From Hydractinia symbiolongicarpus (lineage: Eukaryota > Cnidaria > Hydrozoa > Anthoathecata > Hydractiniidae): a stretch of DNA of 64,000 nucleotides. The stretch covers positions 2,606,001-2,670,000 of the forward strand of contig NC_079876.1 in assembly GCF_029227915.1 (NCBI RefSeq), read 5' to 3'. A program made the position numbers and the translations under genes. This document shows, in pieces, positions 23,103 to 36,148 of this stretch (positions are counted from its first letter, which is position 1; the number at the start of each line of letters is the position of its first letter). Under the pieces are notes generated by a model that was not told the origin of the DNA, ran no database searches, and saw only the letters and a program-made list of their open reading frames with translations.

Positions 23103-25504
23103 ATCGTTCGGGAAATGAGTTTACATCCAGGGTACTTTCATTACTATACGGGCCGAGTCCGGGATTTACGGGAAATCGCAGATTTTCGTTTGCCGGCGAT
23201 TAAACTTCTTTTATTCAGCGTCCCATCACATATGAAAATATTTTTGAAAACTACAAGTCTCATGCGTTTAGTGGTAAAAAAATAATATAAAAAATCGTTC
23301 GGGAAATGAGTTTACTCCCTGGGTACTTTATTTGTATACTTTTGACTATACGGGTCGAGTCCGGGGTTTACGGGAAATGGCGGGTTTTCGTTTGCCGGCG
23401 ATTAAACTTTTTTTATTCAGCGTCTCATCAAAAATGAAAACATTTTTGAAAACTACAAGTCTCATGCGTTTTAGTGGTGAAAAGATAATTTAAAAAACCG
23501 TTTTGGAAATGAGTTTACTCACAGGGTACTTTCTTTGTATACATTCGACTATACGGGCCAAGCCCGGGATTTACGGGAAATCGCGGGTTTTCGTTTGCCG
23601 GCGATTAAACTTCTTTTATTCAGCGTCTCATCAAAAATGAAAACATTTTTAAAAACTATAAGTCTCATGGGTTTTATTGGTGAAATAATAATTTAAAAAA
23701 TCGTTCGGGTAATGAGTTTACATCCCGGGTACTTTCATTACTATACGGGCCGAGTCCGGGATTTACGGGAAATCGCAGATTTTCGTTTGCCGGCGATTAA
23801 ACTTCTTTTATTCAGCGTCTCATCAAAAATGAAAACATTTTTGAAAACTACAAGTCTCATGTGTTTTAGTGGTGAAAAAATATTTAAAAAAGTCGTTCGG
23901 GAAATGAGTTTACTCCATGGGTACTTTCTTTGTATACTTTTGGCTATACGGGCCGAGTCCGGGATTTACGGGAAATCGCGGATTTTCGTTTGCCGGCGAT
24001 TAAAATTCTTTTATTCAGCGTCCCATCAAATACGAAAACATTTCTGAAAACTACAAGTCTCATGCGTTGTAATGGTGAAAAGATAATTTAAAAAATCGTT
24101 TTGGAAATGAGTTTACTCACAGGGTACTTTCTTTGTATACATTCGACTATACGGGCCAAGCCCGGGATTTACGGGAAAGCGCGGGTTTTCGTTTGCTGGC
24201 GATTAAACCACTTTCATTAAGCGTCTCATCAAAAATGAAAACATTTCTGAAAACTACAAGTCTCATGCGTTTTAGTGGTGAAAAAATAATTTAAAAAATC
24301 GTTCGGGAAATGAGTTTACTCACAGGGTACTTTCTTTGTATACATTCGACAATACGGGCCAAGCCCGGGATTTACGGGAAATCGCGGGTTTTCGTTTGCC
24401 GGCGATTAAACTTCTTTCATTAACCGTCTCATCAAAAATGAAAACATTTTTGAAAACTACATGTCTCATGCGTTTTAGTGGTGAAAAAAAAAAATAAAAA
24501 ATCGTTCGGGAAATGAGTTTACTTCCTAGGTACTTTCTTTGTATACATTCGAATATACGGGACAAGCCTGGGATTTACGGGAAATCGCGGGATTTCGTTT
24601 GCGGGCGATTAAACCTCTTTCATTAAGCGTCTCATCAAAAATGAAAACATTTTTGAAAACTACAAGTCTCATGCGTTTTAGTGGTGAAAAAATATATTAA
24701 AAAATCGTTCGGGAAATGAGTTTACTCCCTGGGTACTTTCTTTGTATACTTTTGACTATACGGGCCGAGTCCGGCGTTTACGGGAAATGGCGGGTTTTTG
24801 TTTGCCGGCGATTAAACTTCTTTTATTCAGCGTCTCATCAAAAATGAAAACATTTTTAAAAACTATAAGTCTCATGGGTTTTAGTCGTGAAATAATAATT
24901 TAAAAAATCGTTCGGGAAATGAGTTTACATCCCGGGTACTTTCATTACTATCCGGGCCGAGTCCGGGATTTACGGGAAATCGCAGATTTTCGTTTGCCGG
25001 CGATTAAACTTCTTTTATTCAGCGTCTCATCAAAAATGAAAACATTTTTGAAAACTACAAATCTCATGCGTTTTAGTGGTGAAAAAATATTTTAAAAAAT
25101 CGTTCGGGAAATGAGTTTACTCCCTGGGTACTTTCTTTGTAGACTTTTAACTATACGGGCCGAGTCCGGGATTTACGGGAAGGCGCGGGTTTTCTTTTGC
25201 CGGCGTTTAAACTTCTTTTATTCAGCGTCTCATCAAAAATGAAAACAATTTTGAAAACTACAAGTCTCATGCGTTTTAGTGGTGAAAAAATAATTTAAAA
25301 AATCGTTCGGGAAATGAGTTTACTCCCTAGGTACTTTCTTTGTATACATTCGACTATACGGGCCGAGTCCGGGATTTACGGGAAATCGCGGGATTTCGTT
25401 TGCCGGCGATTAAACCTCTTTCATTAAGCGTCTCATCAAAAATGAAAACATTTTTGAAAACTACAAGTCTCATGCGTTTTAGTGGTGAAAAAATAATTTA
25501 AAAA
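23103..25504 (+). repeat. Partial copy of the 15-mer HOR (2,402 bp)
   Basis: Matches 25,708-28,514 in order but lacks two whole monomers after its third unit. The stretch from about 23,600 to 25,500 is nearly identical to 26,610-28,510 at an offset of 3,010 bp. The missing two monomers are bridged by a hybrid unit at 23,497-23,699. Confidence 0.88.
23497..23699 (+). repeat. Hybrid monomer (crossover product)
   Basis: The front half (cacagggtac, cattcgac, caagcccggg, gcgggttttcg) is that of the fourth unit of the 15-mer HOR. The rear half (gccggcgattaaacttc, actataagtc, gggttttattgg) is that of the sixth unit. The switch lies between diagnostic bases at 23,592 (C of ttttcg, fourth unit) and 23,599 (second C of gcc, sixth unit). 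In the complete copy the corresponding stretch 26,102-26,709 spans three monomers, so exactly two monomer lengths are missing here. Confidence 0.83.
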
Positions 25505-28500
25505 ATTGTTCGGAAAATGAGTTTACTCCCTGGGTACTTTCTTTGTATACTTTTGACTATACGGGCCGAGTCCGGCGTTTACGGGAAATGGCGGGTTTTT
25601 GTTTGCCGGCGATTAAACTTCTTTTATTCAGCGTCTCATCAAAAATGAAAACATTTTTAAAAACTATAAGTCTCATGGGTTTTAGTGGTGAAATAATAAT
25701 TTAAAAAATCGTTCGGGAAATGAGTTTACATCCAGGGTACTTTCATTACTATACGGGCCGAGTCCGGGATTTACGGGAAATCGCAGATTTTCGTTTGCCG
25801 GCGATTAAACTTCTTTTATTCAGCGTCCCATCAAATATGAAAATATTTTTGAAAACTACAAGTCTCATGCGTTTAGTGGTAAAAAAATAATATAAGAAAT
25901 CGTTCGGGAAATGAGTTTACTCCCTGGGTACTTTATTTATATACTTTTGACTATACGGGTCGAGTCCGGGGTTTACGGGAAATGGCGGGTTTTCGTTTGC
26001 CGGCGATTAAACTTTTTTTATTCAGCGTCTCATCAAAAATGAAAACATTTTTGAAAACTACAAGTCTCATGCGTTTTAGTGGTGAAAAGATAATTTAAAA
26101 AACCGTTTTGGAAATGAGTTTACTCACAGGGTACTTTCTTTGTATACATTCGACTATACGGGCCAAGCCCGGGATTTACGGGAAATCGCGGGTTTTCGTT
26201 TGCTGGCGATTAAACCACTTTCATTAAGCGTCTCATCAAAAATGAAAACATTTCTGAAAACTACAAGTCTCATGCGTTTTAGTGGTGAAAAAATAATTCA
26301 AAAAATCGTTCGGGAAATAAGTTTATTCCCTGGGTACTTTCTTTGTATACTTTGGACTATACGGGCCGAGTCCGGGATTTACGGAAATCGCGGATTTTCG
26401 TTTGAGGGCGATTAAACTTCTTTTATTCAGCGTCTCATCAAAAATGAAAACATTTTTGAAAACTACAAGTCTCATGCGTTGTAGTGGTGAAAAAATAATT
26501 TAAAAAATCGTTCGGAAAAAGAGTTTACTCCCTGGGTACTTTCTTTGTATACTTTTGACTATACGGGCCGAGTCCGGCGTTTACGGGAAATGGCGGGTTT
26601 TTGTTTGCCGGCGATTAAACTTCTTTTATTCAGCGTCTCATCAAAAATGAAAACATTTTTAAAAACTATAAGTCTCATGGGTTTTATTGGTGAAATAATA
26701 ATTTAAAAAATCGTTCGGGTAATGAGTTTACATCCCGGGTACTTTCATTACTATACGGGCCGAGTCCGGGATTTACGGGAAATCGCAGATTTTCGTTTGC
26801 CGGCGATTAAACTTCTTTTATTCAGCGTCTCATCAAAAATGAAAACATTTTTGAAAACTACAAGTCTCATGTGTTTTAGTGGTGAAAAAATATTTAAAAA
26901 AGTCGTTCGGGAAATGAGTTTACTCCATGGGTACTTTCTTTGTATACTTTTGGCTATACGGGCCGAGTCCGGGATTTACGGGAAATCGCGGATTTTCGTT
27001 TGCCGGCGATTAAAATTCTTTTATTCAGCGTCCCATCAAATATGAAAACATTTCTGAAAACTACAAGTCTCATGCGTTGTAATGGTGAAAAGATAATTTA
27101 AAAAATCGTTTTGGAAATGAGTTTACTCACAGGGTACTTTCTTTGTATACATTCGACTATACGGGCCAAGCCCGGGATTTACGGGAAAGCGCGGGTTTTC
27201 GTTTGCTGGCGATTAAACCACTTTCATTAAGCGTCTCATCAAAAATGAAAACATTTCTGAAAACTACAAGTCTCATGCCTTTTAGTGGTGAAAAAATAAT
27301 TTAAAAAATCGTTCGGGAAATGAGTTTACTCACAGGGTACTTTCTTTGTATACATTCGACAATACGGGCCAAGCCCGGGATTTACGGGAAATCGCGGGTT
27401 TTCGTTTGCCGGCGATTAAACTTCTTTCATTAACCGTCTCATCAAAAATGAAAACATTTTTGAAAACTACATGTCTCATGCGTTTTAGTGGTGAAAAAAA
27501 AAAATAAAAAATCGTTCGGGAAATGAGTTTACTTCCTAGGTACTTTCTTTGTATACATTCGAATATACGGGACAAGCCTGGGATTTACGGGAAATCGCGG
27601 GATTTCGTTTGCGGGCGATTAAACCTCTTTCATTAAGCGTCTCATCAAAAATGAAAACATTTTTGAAAACTACAAGTCTCATGCGTTTTAGTGGTGAAAA
27701 AATATATTAAAAAATCGTTCGGGAAATGAGTTTACTCCCTGGGTACTTTCTTTGTATACTTTTGACTATACGGGCCGAGTCCGGCGTTTACGGGAAATAG
27801 CGGGTTTTTGTTTGCCGGCGATTAAACTTCTTTTATTCAGCGTCTCATCAAAAATGAAAACATTTTTAAAAACTATAAGTCTCATGGGTTTTAGTCGTGA
27901 AATAATAATTTAAAAAATCGTTCGGGAAATGAGTTTACATCCCGGGTACTTTCATTACTATCCGGGCCGAGTCCTGGATTTACGGGAAATCGCAGATTTT
28001 CGTTTGCCGGCGATTAAACTTCTTTTATTCAGCGTCTCATCAAAAATGAAAACATTTTTGAAAACTACAAGTCTCATGCGTTTTAGTGGTGAAAAAATAT
28101 TTTAAAAAATCGTTCGGGAAATGAGTTTACTCCCTGGGTACTTTCTTTGTAGACTTTTAACTATACGGGCCGAGTCCGGGATTTACGGGAAGGCGCGGGT
28201 TTTCTTTTGCCGGCGTTTAAACTTCTTTTATTCAGCGTCTCATCAAAAATGAAAACAATTTTGAAAACTACAAGTCTCATGCGTTTTAGTGGTGAAAAAA
28301 TAATTTAAAAAATCGTTCGGGAAATGAGTTTACTCCCTAGGTACTTTCTTTGTATACATTCGACTATACGGGCCGAGTCCGGGATTTACGGGAAATCGCG
28401 GGATTTCGTTTGCCGGCGATTAAACCTCTTTCATTAAGCGTCTCATCAAAAATGAAAACATTTTTGAAAACTACAAGTCTCATGCGTTTTAGTGGTGAAA

Positions 28501-28514
28501 AAATAATTTAAAAA
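25505..28514 (+). repeat. 15-mer HOR copy (3,010 bp)
   Basis: Fifteen monomers, twelve of about 203 bp and three of 192 bp. Landmarks in order: attgttcgg with ccggcgttta; acatccaggg short unit with gcgtccc and gcgtttagtgg; actttatttat with gggtcgag; gctggcg; ataagtttattcc with tttggac; aaaaagag; gggtaatgag short unit; ccatggg with ttggctat; gaaagcgcggg; gacaatacgg with acatgtc; cttcctagg with gaatatacgggac; a second ccggcgttta; ctatccgggcc short unit; gtagacttttaac with gaaggcgcggg; ccctagg class A. Related copies start at 36,352 and 39,566. Confidence 0.9.
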
Positions 28515-29913
28515 ATCGTTCGGGAAATGAGTTTATTTCCTGGGTACTTTCTTTGTATACTTTGGACTATACGGGCCGAGTCCGGGATTTACGGGAAATC
28601 GCGGATTTTCGTTTGAGGGCGATTAAACTTCTTTTATTTAGCGTCTCATCAAAAATGAAAACATTTTTGAAAACTACAAGTCTCATGCGTTGTAGTGGTG
28701 AAAAAATAATTTAAAAAATCGTTCGAAAAAAGAGTTTACTCCCTGGGTACTTTCTTTGTATACTTTTGACTATACGGGCCGAGTCCGGCGTTTACGGGAA
28801 ATGGCGGGTTTTTGTTTGCCGGCGATTAAACTTCTTTTATTCAGCGTCTCATCAAAAATGAAAACATTATTAAAAACTATAAGTCCCATGGGTTTTAGTC
28901 GTGAAATAATAATTTAAAAAATCGTTCGGGAAATGAGTTTACATCCCGGGTACTTTCATTACTATACGGGCCGAATCCGGGATTTACGGGAAATCGCAGA
29001 TTTTCGTTTGCCGGCGATTAAACTTCTTTTATTCAGCGTCTCATCAAAAATGAAAACATTTTTGAAAACTACATGTCTCATGCGTTTTAGTGGTGAAAAA
29101 ATATTTTAAAAAATCGTTCGGGAAATGAGTTTACTCCCTGGGTACTTTCTTTGTATACTTTTAACTATACGGGCCGAGTCCGGGATTTACGGGAAGGCGC
29201 GGGTTTTCTTTTGCCGGCGTTTAAACTTCTTTTGTTCAGCGTCTCATCAAAAATGAAAACAATTTTGAAAACTACAGGTCTCATGCGTTTTAGTGGTGAA
29301 AAAATAATTTAAAAAATCGTTCGGGAAATGAGTTTACTCCCTGGGTACTTTCTTTGTATACTTTTGACTATGCGGGCCGAGTCCGGGGTTTACGGGAAAT
29401 GGCGGGTTTTCGTTTGCCGGCGATTAAACTTCTTTTATTCAGCGTCTCATCAAAAATGAAAGCATTTTTAAAAACTTCAAGTCTCATGGGTTTTAGTCGT
29501 TAAATAATAATTTAAAAAATCGTTCGGGAAATGAGTTTACATCCCGGGTACTTTCATTACTATACGGGCCGTGTCCGGGATTTACGGGAAATCGCAGATT
29601 TTCGTTTGCCGGCGATTAAACTTCTTTTATTCAGCGTCTCATCAAAAATGAAAACATTTTTGAAAACTACAAGTCTCATGCGTTTTAGTGGTGAAAAAAT
29701 ATTTTAAAAAATCGTTCGGGAAATGAGTTTACTCCCTGGGTACTTTCTTTGTATACTTTTAACTATACGGGCCGAGTCCGGGATTTACGGTAAGGCGCGG
29801 GTTTTCTTTTGCCGGCGTTTAAACTTCTTTTATTCAGCGTCACATCAAAAATGAAAACAATTTTGAAAACTACAAGTCTCATGCGTTTTAGTGGTGAAAA
29901 AATAATTTAAAAA
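28515..29913 (+). repeat. Heptamer block (1,399 bp)
   Basis: Five 203-bp and two 192-bp monomers. It opens with gtttatttcctggg and tttggac, then ttcgaaaaaagag with ccggcgttta, a short unit, an aactat unit with gaaggcgcggg, a tatgcggg unit with gaaagcattt, a short unit with ggccgtgtcc, and another gaaggcgcggg-type unit. Superblock 2 holds the same block at 44,178-46,569 (offset 15,663), enlarged there by an internal 993-bp tandem duplication. Confidence 0.86.
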
Positions 29914-32900
29914 ATCGTTCGGGAAATGAGTTTACTCCCTAGGTACTTTCTTTGTATACTTTGGACTATACGGGCCGAGTCCGGGATTTACGGGAAATCG
30001 CGGATTTTCGTTTGAGGGCGATTAAACTTCTTTTATTCAGCGTCTCATCAAAAATGAAAACATTTTTGAAAACTACAAGTCTCATGCGTTGTAGTGGTGC
30101 AAAAATAATTTAAAAAATCGTTCGGAAAAAGAGTTTACTCCCTGGGTACTTTCTTTGTGTACTTTTGACTATACGGGCCGAGTCCGGCGTTTACGGGAAA
30201 TGGCGGGTTTTTGTTTGCCGGCGATTAAACTTCTTTTATTCAGCGTCTCATCAAAAATGAAAACATTTTTAAAAACTATAAGTCTCATGGGTTTTAGTCG
30301 TGAAATAATAATTTAAAAAATCGTTCGGGAAATGAGTTTACATCCCGGGTACTTTCATTACTATACGGGCCGAGTCCGGGATTTACTGGAAATCGCAGAT
30401 TTTCGTTTGCCGGCGATTAAACTTCTTTTATTCAGCGTCTCATCAAAAATGAAAACATTTTTGAAAACTACAAGTCTCATGCGTTTTAGTGGTGAAAAAA
30501 TATTTTAAAAAATCGTTCGTGAAATGAGTTTACTCCCTGGGTACTTTCGTTGTATACTTTTAACTATACGGGCCGAGTCCGGGATTTACGGGAAGGCGCG
30601 GGTTTTCTTTTGCCGGCGTTTAAACTTCTTTTATTCAGCGTCTCATCAAAAATGAAAACAATTTTGAAAACTACAAGTCTCATGCGTTTTAGTGGTGAAA
30701 AAATAATTTAAAAAATCGTTCGGGAAATGAGTTTACTCCCTGGGTACTTTCTTTGTATACTTTTGACTATGCGGGCCGAGTCCGGGGTTTACGGGAAATG
30801 GCGGGTTTTCGTTTGCCGGCCATTAAACTTCTTTTATTCAGCGTCTCATCAAAAATGAAAACATTTTTAAAAACTACAAGTCTCATGGGCTTTAGTGGTG
30901 AAAAAATAATTTAAAAAATCGTTCGGGAAATGAGTTTACTCCCTAGGTACTTTCTTTGTATACTTTGGACTATACGGGCCGAGTCCGGGATTTACGGGAA
31001 ATCGCGGATTTTCGTTTGAGGGCGATTAAACTTCTTTTATTCAGCGTCTCATCAAAAATGAAAACATTTTTGAAAACTACAAGTCTCATGCGTTGTAGTG
31101 GTGCAAAAATAATTTAAAAAATCGTTCGGAAAAAGAGTTTACTCCCTGGGTACTTTCTTTGTGTACTTTTGACTATACGGGCCGAGTCCGGCGTTTACGG
31201 GAAATGGCGGGTTTTTGTTTGCCGGCGATTAAACTTCTTTTATTCAGCGTCTCATCAAAAATGAAAACATTTTTAAAAACTATAAGTCTCATGGGTTTTA
31301 GTCGTGAAATAATAATTTAAAAAATCGTTCGGGAAATGAGTTTACATCCCGGGTACTTTCATTACTATACGGGCCGAGTCCGGGATTTACTGGAAATCGC
31401 AGATTTTCGTTTGCCGGCGATTAAACTTCTTTTATTCAGCGTCTCATCAAAAATGAAAACATTTTTGAAAACTACAAGTCTCATGCGTTTTAGTGGTGAA
31501 AAAATATTTTAAAAAATCGTTCGTGAAATGAGTTTACTCCCTGGGTACTTTCGTTGTATACTTTTAACTATACGGGCCGAGTCCGGGATTTACGGGAAGG
31601 CGCGGGTTTTCTTTTGCCGGCGTTTAAACTTCTTTTATTCAGCGTCTCATCAAAAATGAAAACAATTTTGAAAACTACAAGTCTCATGCGTTTTAGTGGT
31701 GAAAAAATAATTTAAAAAATCGTTCGGGAAATGAGTTTACTCCCTGGGTACTTTCTTTGTATACTTTTGACTATGCGGGCCGAGTCCGGGGTTTACGGGA
31801 AATGGCGGGTTTTCGTTTGCCGGCGATTAAACTTCTTTTATTCAGCGTCTCATCAAAAATGAAAACATTTTTAAAAACTACAAGTCTCATGGGCTTTAGT
31901 GGTGAAAAAATAATTTAAAAAATCGTTCGGGAAATGAGTTTACTCCCTAGGTACTTTCTTTGTATACTTTGGACTATACGGGCCGAGTCCGGGATTTACG
32001 GGAAATCGCGGATTTTCGTTTGAGGGCGATTAAACTTCTTTTATTCAGCGTCTCATCAAAAATGAAAACATTTTTGAAAACTACAAGTCTCATGCGTTGT
32101 AGTGGTGCAAAAATAATTTAAAAAATCGTTCGGAAAAAGAGTTTACTCCCTGGGTACTTTCTTTGTGTACTTTTGACTATACGGGCCGAGTCCGGCGTTT
32201 ACGGGAAATGGCGGGTTTTTGTTTGCCGGCGATTAAACTTCTTTTATTCAGCGTCTCATCAAAAATGAAAACATTTTTAAAAACTATAAGTCTCATGGGT
32301 TTTAGTCGTGAAATAATAATTTAAAAAATCGTTCGGGAAATGAGTTTACATCCCGGGTACTTTCATTACTATACGGGCCGAGTCCGGGATTTACTGGAAA
32401 TCGCAGATTTTCGTTTGCCGGCGATTAAACTTCTTTTATTCAGCGTCTCATCAAAAATGAAAACATTTTTGAAAACTACAAGTCTCATGCGTTTTAGTGG
32501 TGAAAAAATATTTTAAAAAATCGTTCGTGAAATGAGTTTACTCCCTGGGTACTTTTGTTGTATACTTTTAACTATACGGGCCGAGTCCGGGATTTACGGG
32601 AAGGCGCGGGTTTTCTTTTGCCGGCGTTTAAACTTCTTTTATTCAGCGTCTCATCAAAAATGAAAACAATTTTGAAAACTACAAGTCTCATGCGTTTTAG
32701 TGGTGAAAAAATAATTTAAAAAATCGTTCGGGAAATGAGTTTACTCCCTGGGTACTTTCTTTGTATACTTTTGACTATGCGGGCCGAGTCCGGGGTTTAC
32801 GGGAAATGGCGGGTTTTCGTTTGCCGGCGATTAAACTTCTTTTATTCAGCGTCTCATCAAAAATGAAAACATTTTTAAAAACTACAAGTCTCATGGGTTT

Positions 32901-32925
32901 TAGTGGTGAAAAAATAATTTAAAAA
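29914..32925 (+). repeat. Pentamer HOR, 1,004 bp, three near-identical copies
   Basis: Copies 29,914-30,917, 30,918-31,921 and 31,922-32,925 are each exactly 1,004 bp (4 x 203 + 192). The private mark gtagtggtgcaaaa lies at 30,091, 31,095 and 32,099. I notice only a handful of differences: ggccatt for ggcgatt near 30,830, acttttgttg for actttcgttg near 32,553, gggtttt for gggcttt near 32,895, so identity is above 99% by eye. Only one copy exists at the matching place in superblock 2 (46,570-47,572). Confidence 0.93.
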
Positions 32926-34322
32926 ATCGTTCGGGAAATGAGTTTACATCCCGGGTACTTTTATTACTATACGGGCTGAGTCCGGGATTTACGGGAAATC
33001 GCAGGTTTTCGTTTGCCGGCGATTAAACTTCTTTTATTCAGCGTCTCATCAAAAATGAAAACATTTATGAAAACTACAAGTCTCATGCGTTTTAGTGGTG
33101 AAAAAATATTTAAAAAAATCGTTCGGGAAATGAGTTTACTCCATGGGTACTTTCTTTGTATACTTTTGACTATACGGGTCGAGTCCGGGGTTTACGGGAA
33201 ATGGCGGGTTCTCGTTTGCCGGCGATTAAACTTTTTTTATTCAGCGTCTCATCAAAAATGAAAACATTTTTGAAAACTACAAGTCTCATGCGTTTTAGTG
33301 GTGAAAAGATAATTTAAAAAATCGTTTTGGAAATGATTTTACTCACAGGGTACTTTCTTTGTATACATTCGACTATACGGGCCAAGCCCGGGATTTACGG
33401 GAAATCGCGGGTTTTCGTTTGCTGGCGATTAAACCACTTTCATTAAGCGTCTCATCAAAAATGAAAACATTTATGAAAACTACAAGTCTCATGCGTTTTA
33501 GTGGTGAAAAAATAATTTAAAAAATCGTTCAGGAAATGAGTTTACTCACAGGGTACTTTCTTTGTATACAATCGACTATACGGCCAAGCCCGTGATTTAC
33601 GGGAAATCGCGGGTTTTCGTTTGCCGGCGATTAAACTTCTTTCATTAACCGTCTCATCAAAAATGAAAACATTTTTGAAAACTTCAAGTCTCATGCGTTT
33701 TAGTGGTGAAAAAAAAAATTAAAAAATCGTTCGGAAAATGAGGTTACTCCCTAGGTACTTTCTTTGTATACATTCGACTATACGGGCCAAGCCCGGGATT
33801 TACGGGAAATCGCGGGATTTCGTTTGCCGGCGATTAAACCTCTTTCATTAAGCGTCTAATCAAAAATGAAAACAGTTTTGAAAACTACAAGTCTTATGCG
33901 TTTTAGTGGTGAAAAAATAATTTAAAAAATCGTTCGGGAAATGAGTTTATTCCCTGGGTACTTTCTTTGTATACTTTGGACTATACGGGCCGAGCCTGGG
34001 ATTTACGGGAAATCGCAGGTTTTCGTTTGCCGGAGATTAAACTTCTTTTATTCAGCGTCTCATCAAAAATAAAAACATTTTTGAAAACTACAAGTCTCAT
34101 GGGTTTTAGTGGTGAAATAATAATTTAAAAAATCGTTCGGGAAATGAGTTTACATCCCGGGTACTTTCATTACTATACTGGCCGAGTCCGGGATTTACGG
34201 GAAATCGCGGATTTTCGTTTGCCGGCGATTAAACTTCTTTTATTCAGCGTCCCATCAAATATGAAAATATTTTTTAAAACTACAAGTCTCATGCGTTTAG
34301 TGGTAAAAAGATAATATAAAAA
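32926..34322 (+). repeat. Superblock 1, closing block
   Basis: Seven monomers matching 47,573 onward (offset 14,647, then 14,849). Marks: gggctgagtcc short unit, catttatgaaaac, gttctcg, atgattttactcac, cgtctaatc with aaaacagttttg, ccggagattaaac, ctatactggcc with gcgtcccatcaaatatg and gcgtttagtgg. The second unit (33,118-33,319) is a hybrid lacking one monomer that superblock 2 retains. Confidence 0.83.
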
Positions 34323-34524
34323 ATCGTTCGGGAAATGAGTTTACTCCCTGGGTACTTTATTTGTATACATTCGACTATACGGCCAAGCCCCGGATTTGCG
34401 GGAAAACGCGGGATTTCGTTTGCCGGCGATTAAACCTCTTTCATTAAGCGTCTCATCAAAAATGAAAACATTTTTGAAAACTACAAGTCTCATGCGTTTT
34501 AGTGGTGAAAAAATAATTTAAAAA
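34323..34524 (+). repeat. Hybrid monomer at the superblock junction
   Basis: The front (ccctgggtactttatttgtata) is that of the gggtcgag unit, which normally follows the gcgtttagtgg short unit, as at 49,772. The rear (cattcgactat, aagccccggatttgcggg) is the opening unit of the superblock, as at 21,479. The switch falls within about 15 bases after 34,357. It also lacks one G (tacggccaag). This is the expected product of the unequal exchange that created the large tandem duplication. Confidence 0.8.
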
Positions 34525-36148
34525 ATTGTTCGGGAAATGAGTTTACTCCCTGGGTACTTTCTTTGTATACTTTTGACTATACGGGCCGAGTCCGGGATTT
34601 ACGGGAAATGGCGGGTTTTCGTTTGCCGGCGATTAAACTTCTTTTATTCAGCGTCTCATCAAAAATGAAAACATTTTTGAAAACTACAAGTCTCATGCAT
34701 TTTAGTGGTGAAAAGATAATTTAAAAAATCGTTTTGGAAATGAGTTTACTCACAGGGTACTTTCTTTGTATACATTCGACTATACGGGCCAAGCCCGGGA
34801 TTTACGGGAAATCGCGGGTTTTCGTTTGCTGGCGATTAAACCACTTTCATTAAGCGTCTCATCAAAAATGAAAACATTTCTGAAAACTACAAGTCTCATG
34901 CGTTTTAGTGGTGAAAAAATAATTTAAAAAATCGTTCGGAAAATGAGTTTACTCACAGGGTACTTTCTTTGTATACATTCGACTATACGGGCCAAGCCCG
35001 GGATTTACGGGAAATCGCGGGTTTTCGTTTTCCGGCGATTAAACCTCTTTTATTCAGCGTCTCATAAAAAATGAAAACATTTTTGAAAACTACAAGTCTT
35101 ATGCGTTTTAGTTGTGAAAAAAAAATTTAAAAAATCGTTCGGAAAATGAGTTTACTCACAGGGTACTTTCTTTGTATACATTCGACTATACGGGCCAAGC
35201 CCGGGATTTACGGGAAATCGCGGGTTTTCGTTTTCCGGCAATTAAACTTCTTTCATTAAGCGTCTCATCAAAAATGAAAACATTTTTGAAAACTACAAGT
35301 CTCATGCGTTTTAGTGGTGAAAAAAAAATTTAAAAAATCGTTCGGAAAATGAATTTACTCCCTGGGTACTTTCTTTGTATACATTCGACTATATGGGCCA
35401 AGCCCCGGATTTACGAGAAAACGCGGGATTTCGTTTGCCAGCGATTAAACCTCTTTCATTAAGCGTCTCATCAAAAATGAAAACATTTTTGAAAACTACA
35501 AGTCTCATGCGTTTTAGTGGTGAAAAAATAATTTGAAAAATTGTTCGGGAAATGAGTTTACTCCCTGGGTACTTTCTTTGTATACTTTTGACTATACGGG
35601 CCGAGTCCGGGATTTACGGGAAATGGCGGGTTTTCGTTTGCCGGCGATTAAACTTCTTTTATTTAGCGTCTCATCAAAAATGAAAACATTTTTGAAAACT
35701 ACAAGTCTCATGCGTTCTAGTGGTGAAAAGATAATTTAAAAAATCGTTTTGGAAATGAGTTTACTCACAGGGTACTTTCTTTGTATACATTCGACTATAC
35801 GGGCCAAGCCCGGGATTTACGGGAAATCGCGGGTTTTCGTTTGCTGGCGATTAAACCACTTTCATTAAGCGTCTCATCAAAAATGAAAACATTTCTGAAA
35901 ACTACAAGTCTCATGCGTTTTAGTGGTGAAAAAATAATTTAAAAAATCTTTCGGGAAATGAGTTTACTCACAGAGTAGTTTCTTTGTATACATTCGACTA
36001 TACGGGCCAAGCCCGGGATTTACGGGAAATCGCGGGATTTCGTTTGCCGGCGATTAAACCTCTTTCATTAAGCGTCTCATCAAAAATGAAAACATTTTTG
36101 AAAACTACAAGTCTCATGCGTTTTAGTTTTGAATAAATATTTTAAAAA

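Larger units (their letters stand above)
21479..34322 (+). repeat. Superblock 1 (12,844 bp)
   Basis: A long ordered run of HORs that is repeated in the same order at 34,323-49,771. Components by monomer starts: 21,479-23,102 (8 x 203 bp), 23,103-25,504 (partial copy of the 3-kb HOR), 25,505-28,514 (full 15-mer), 28,515-29,913 (1,399-bp heptamer), 29,914-32,925 (1,004-bp pentamer x3), 32,926-34,322 (1,397 bp). The shared order of diagnostic units and offsets of 12,843-15,663 bp show the two superblocks come from one large tandem duplication, later altered by gain and loss of whole monomers. Confidence 0.85.
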
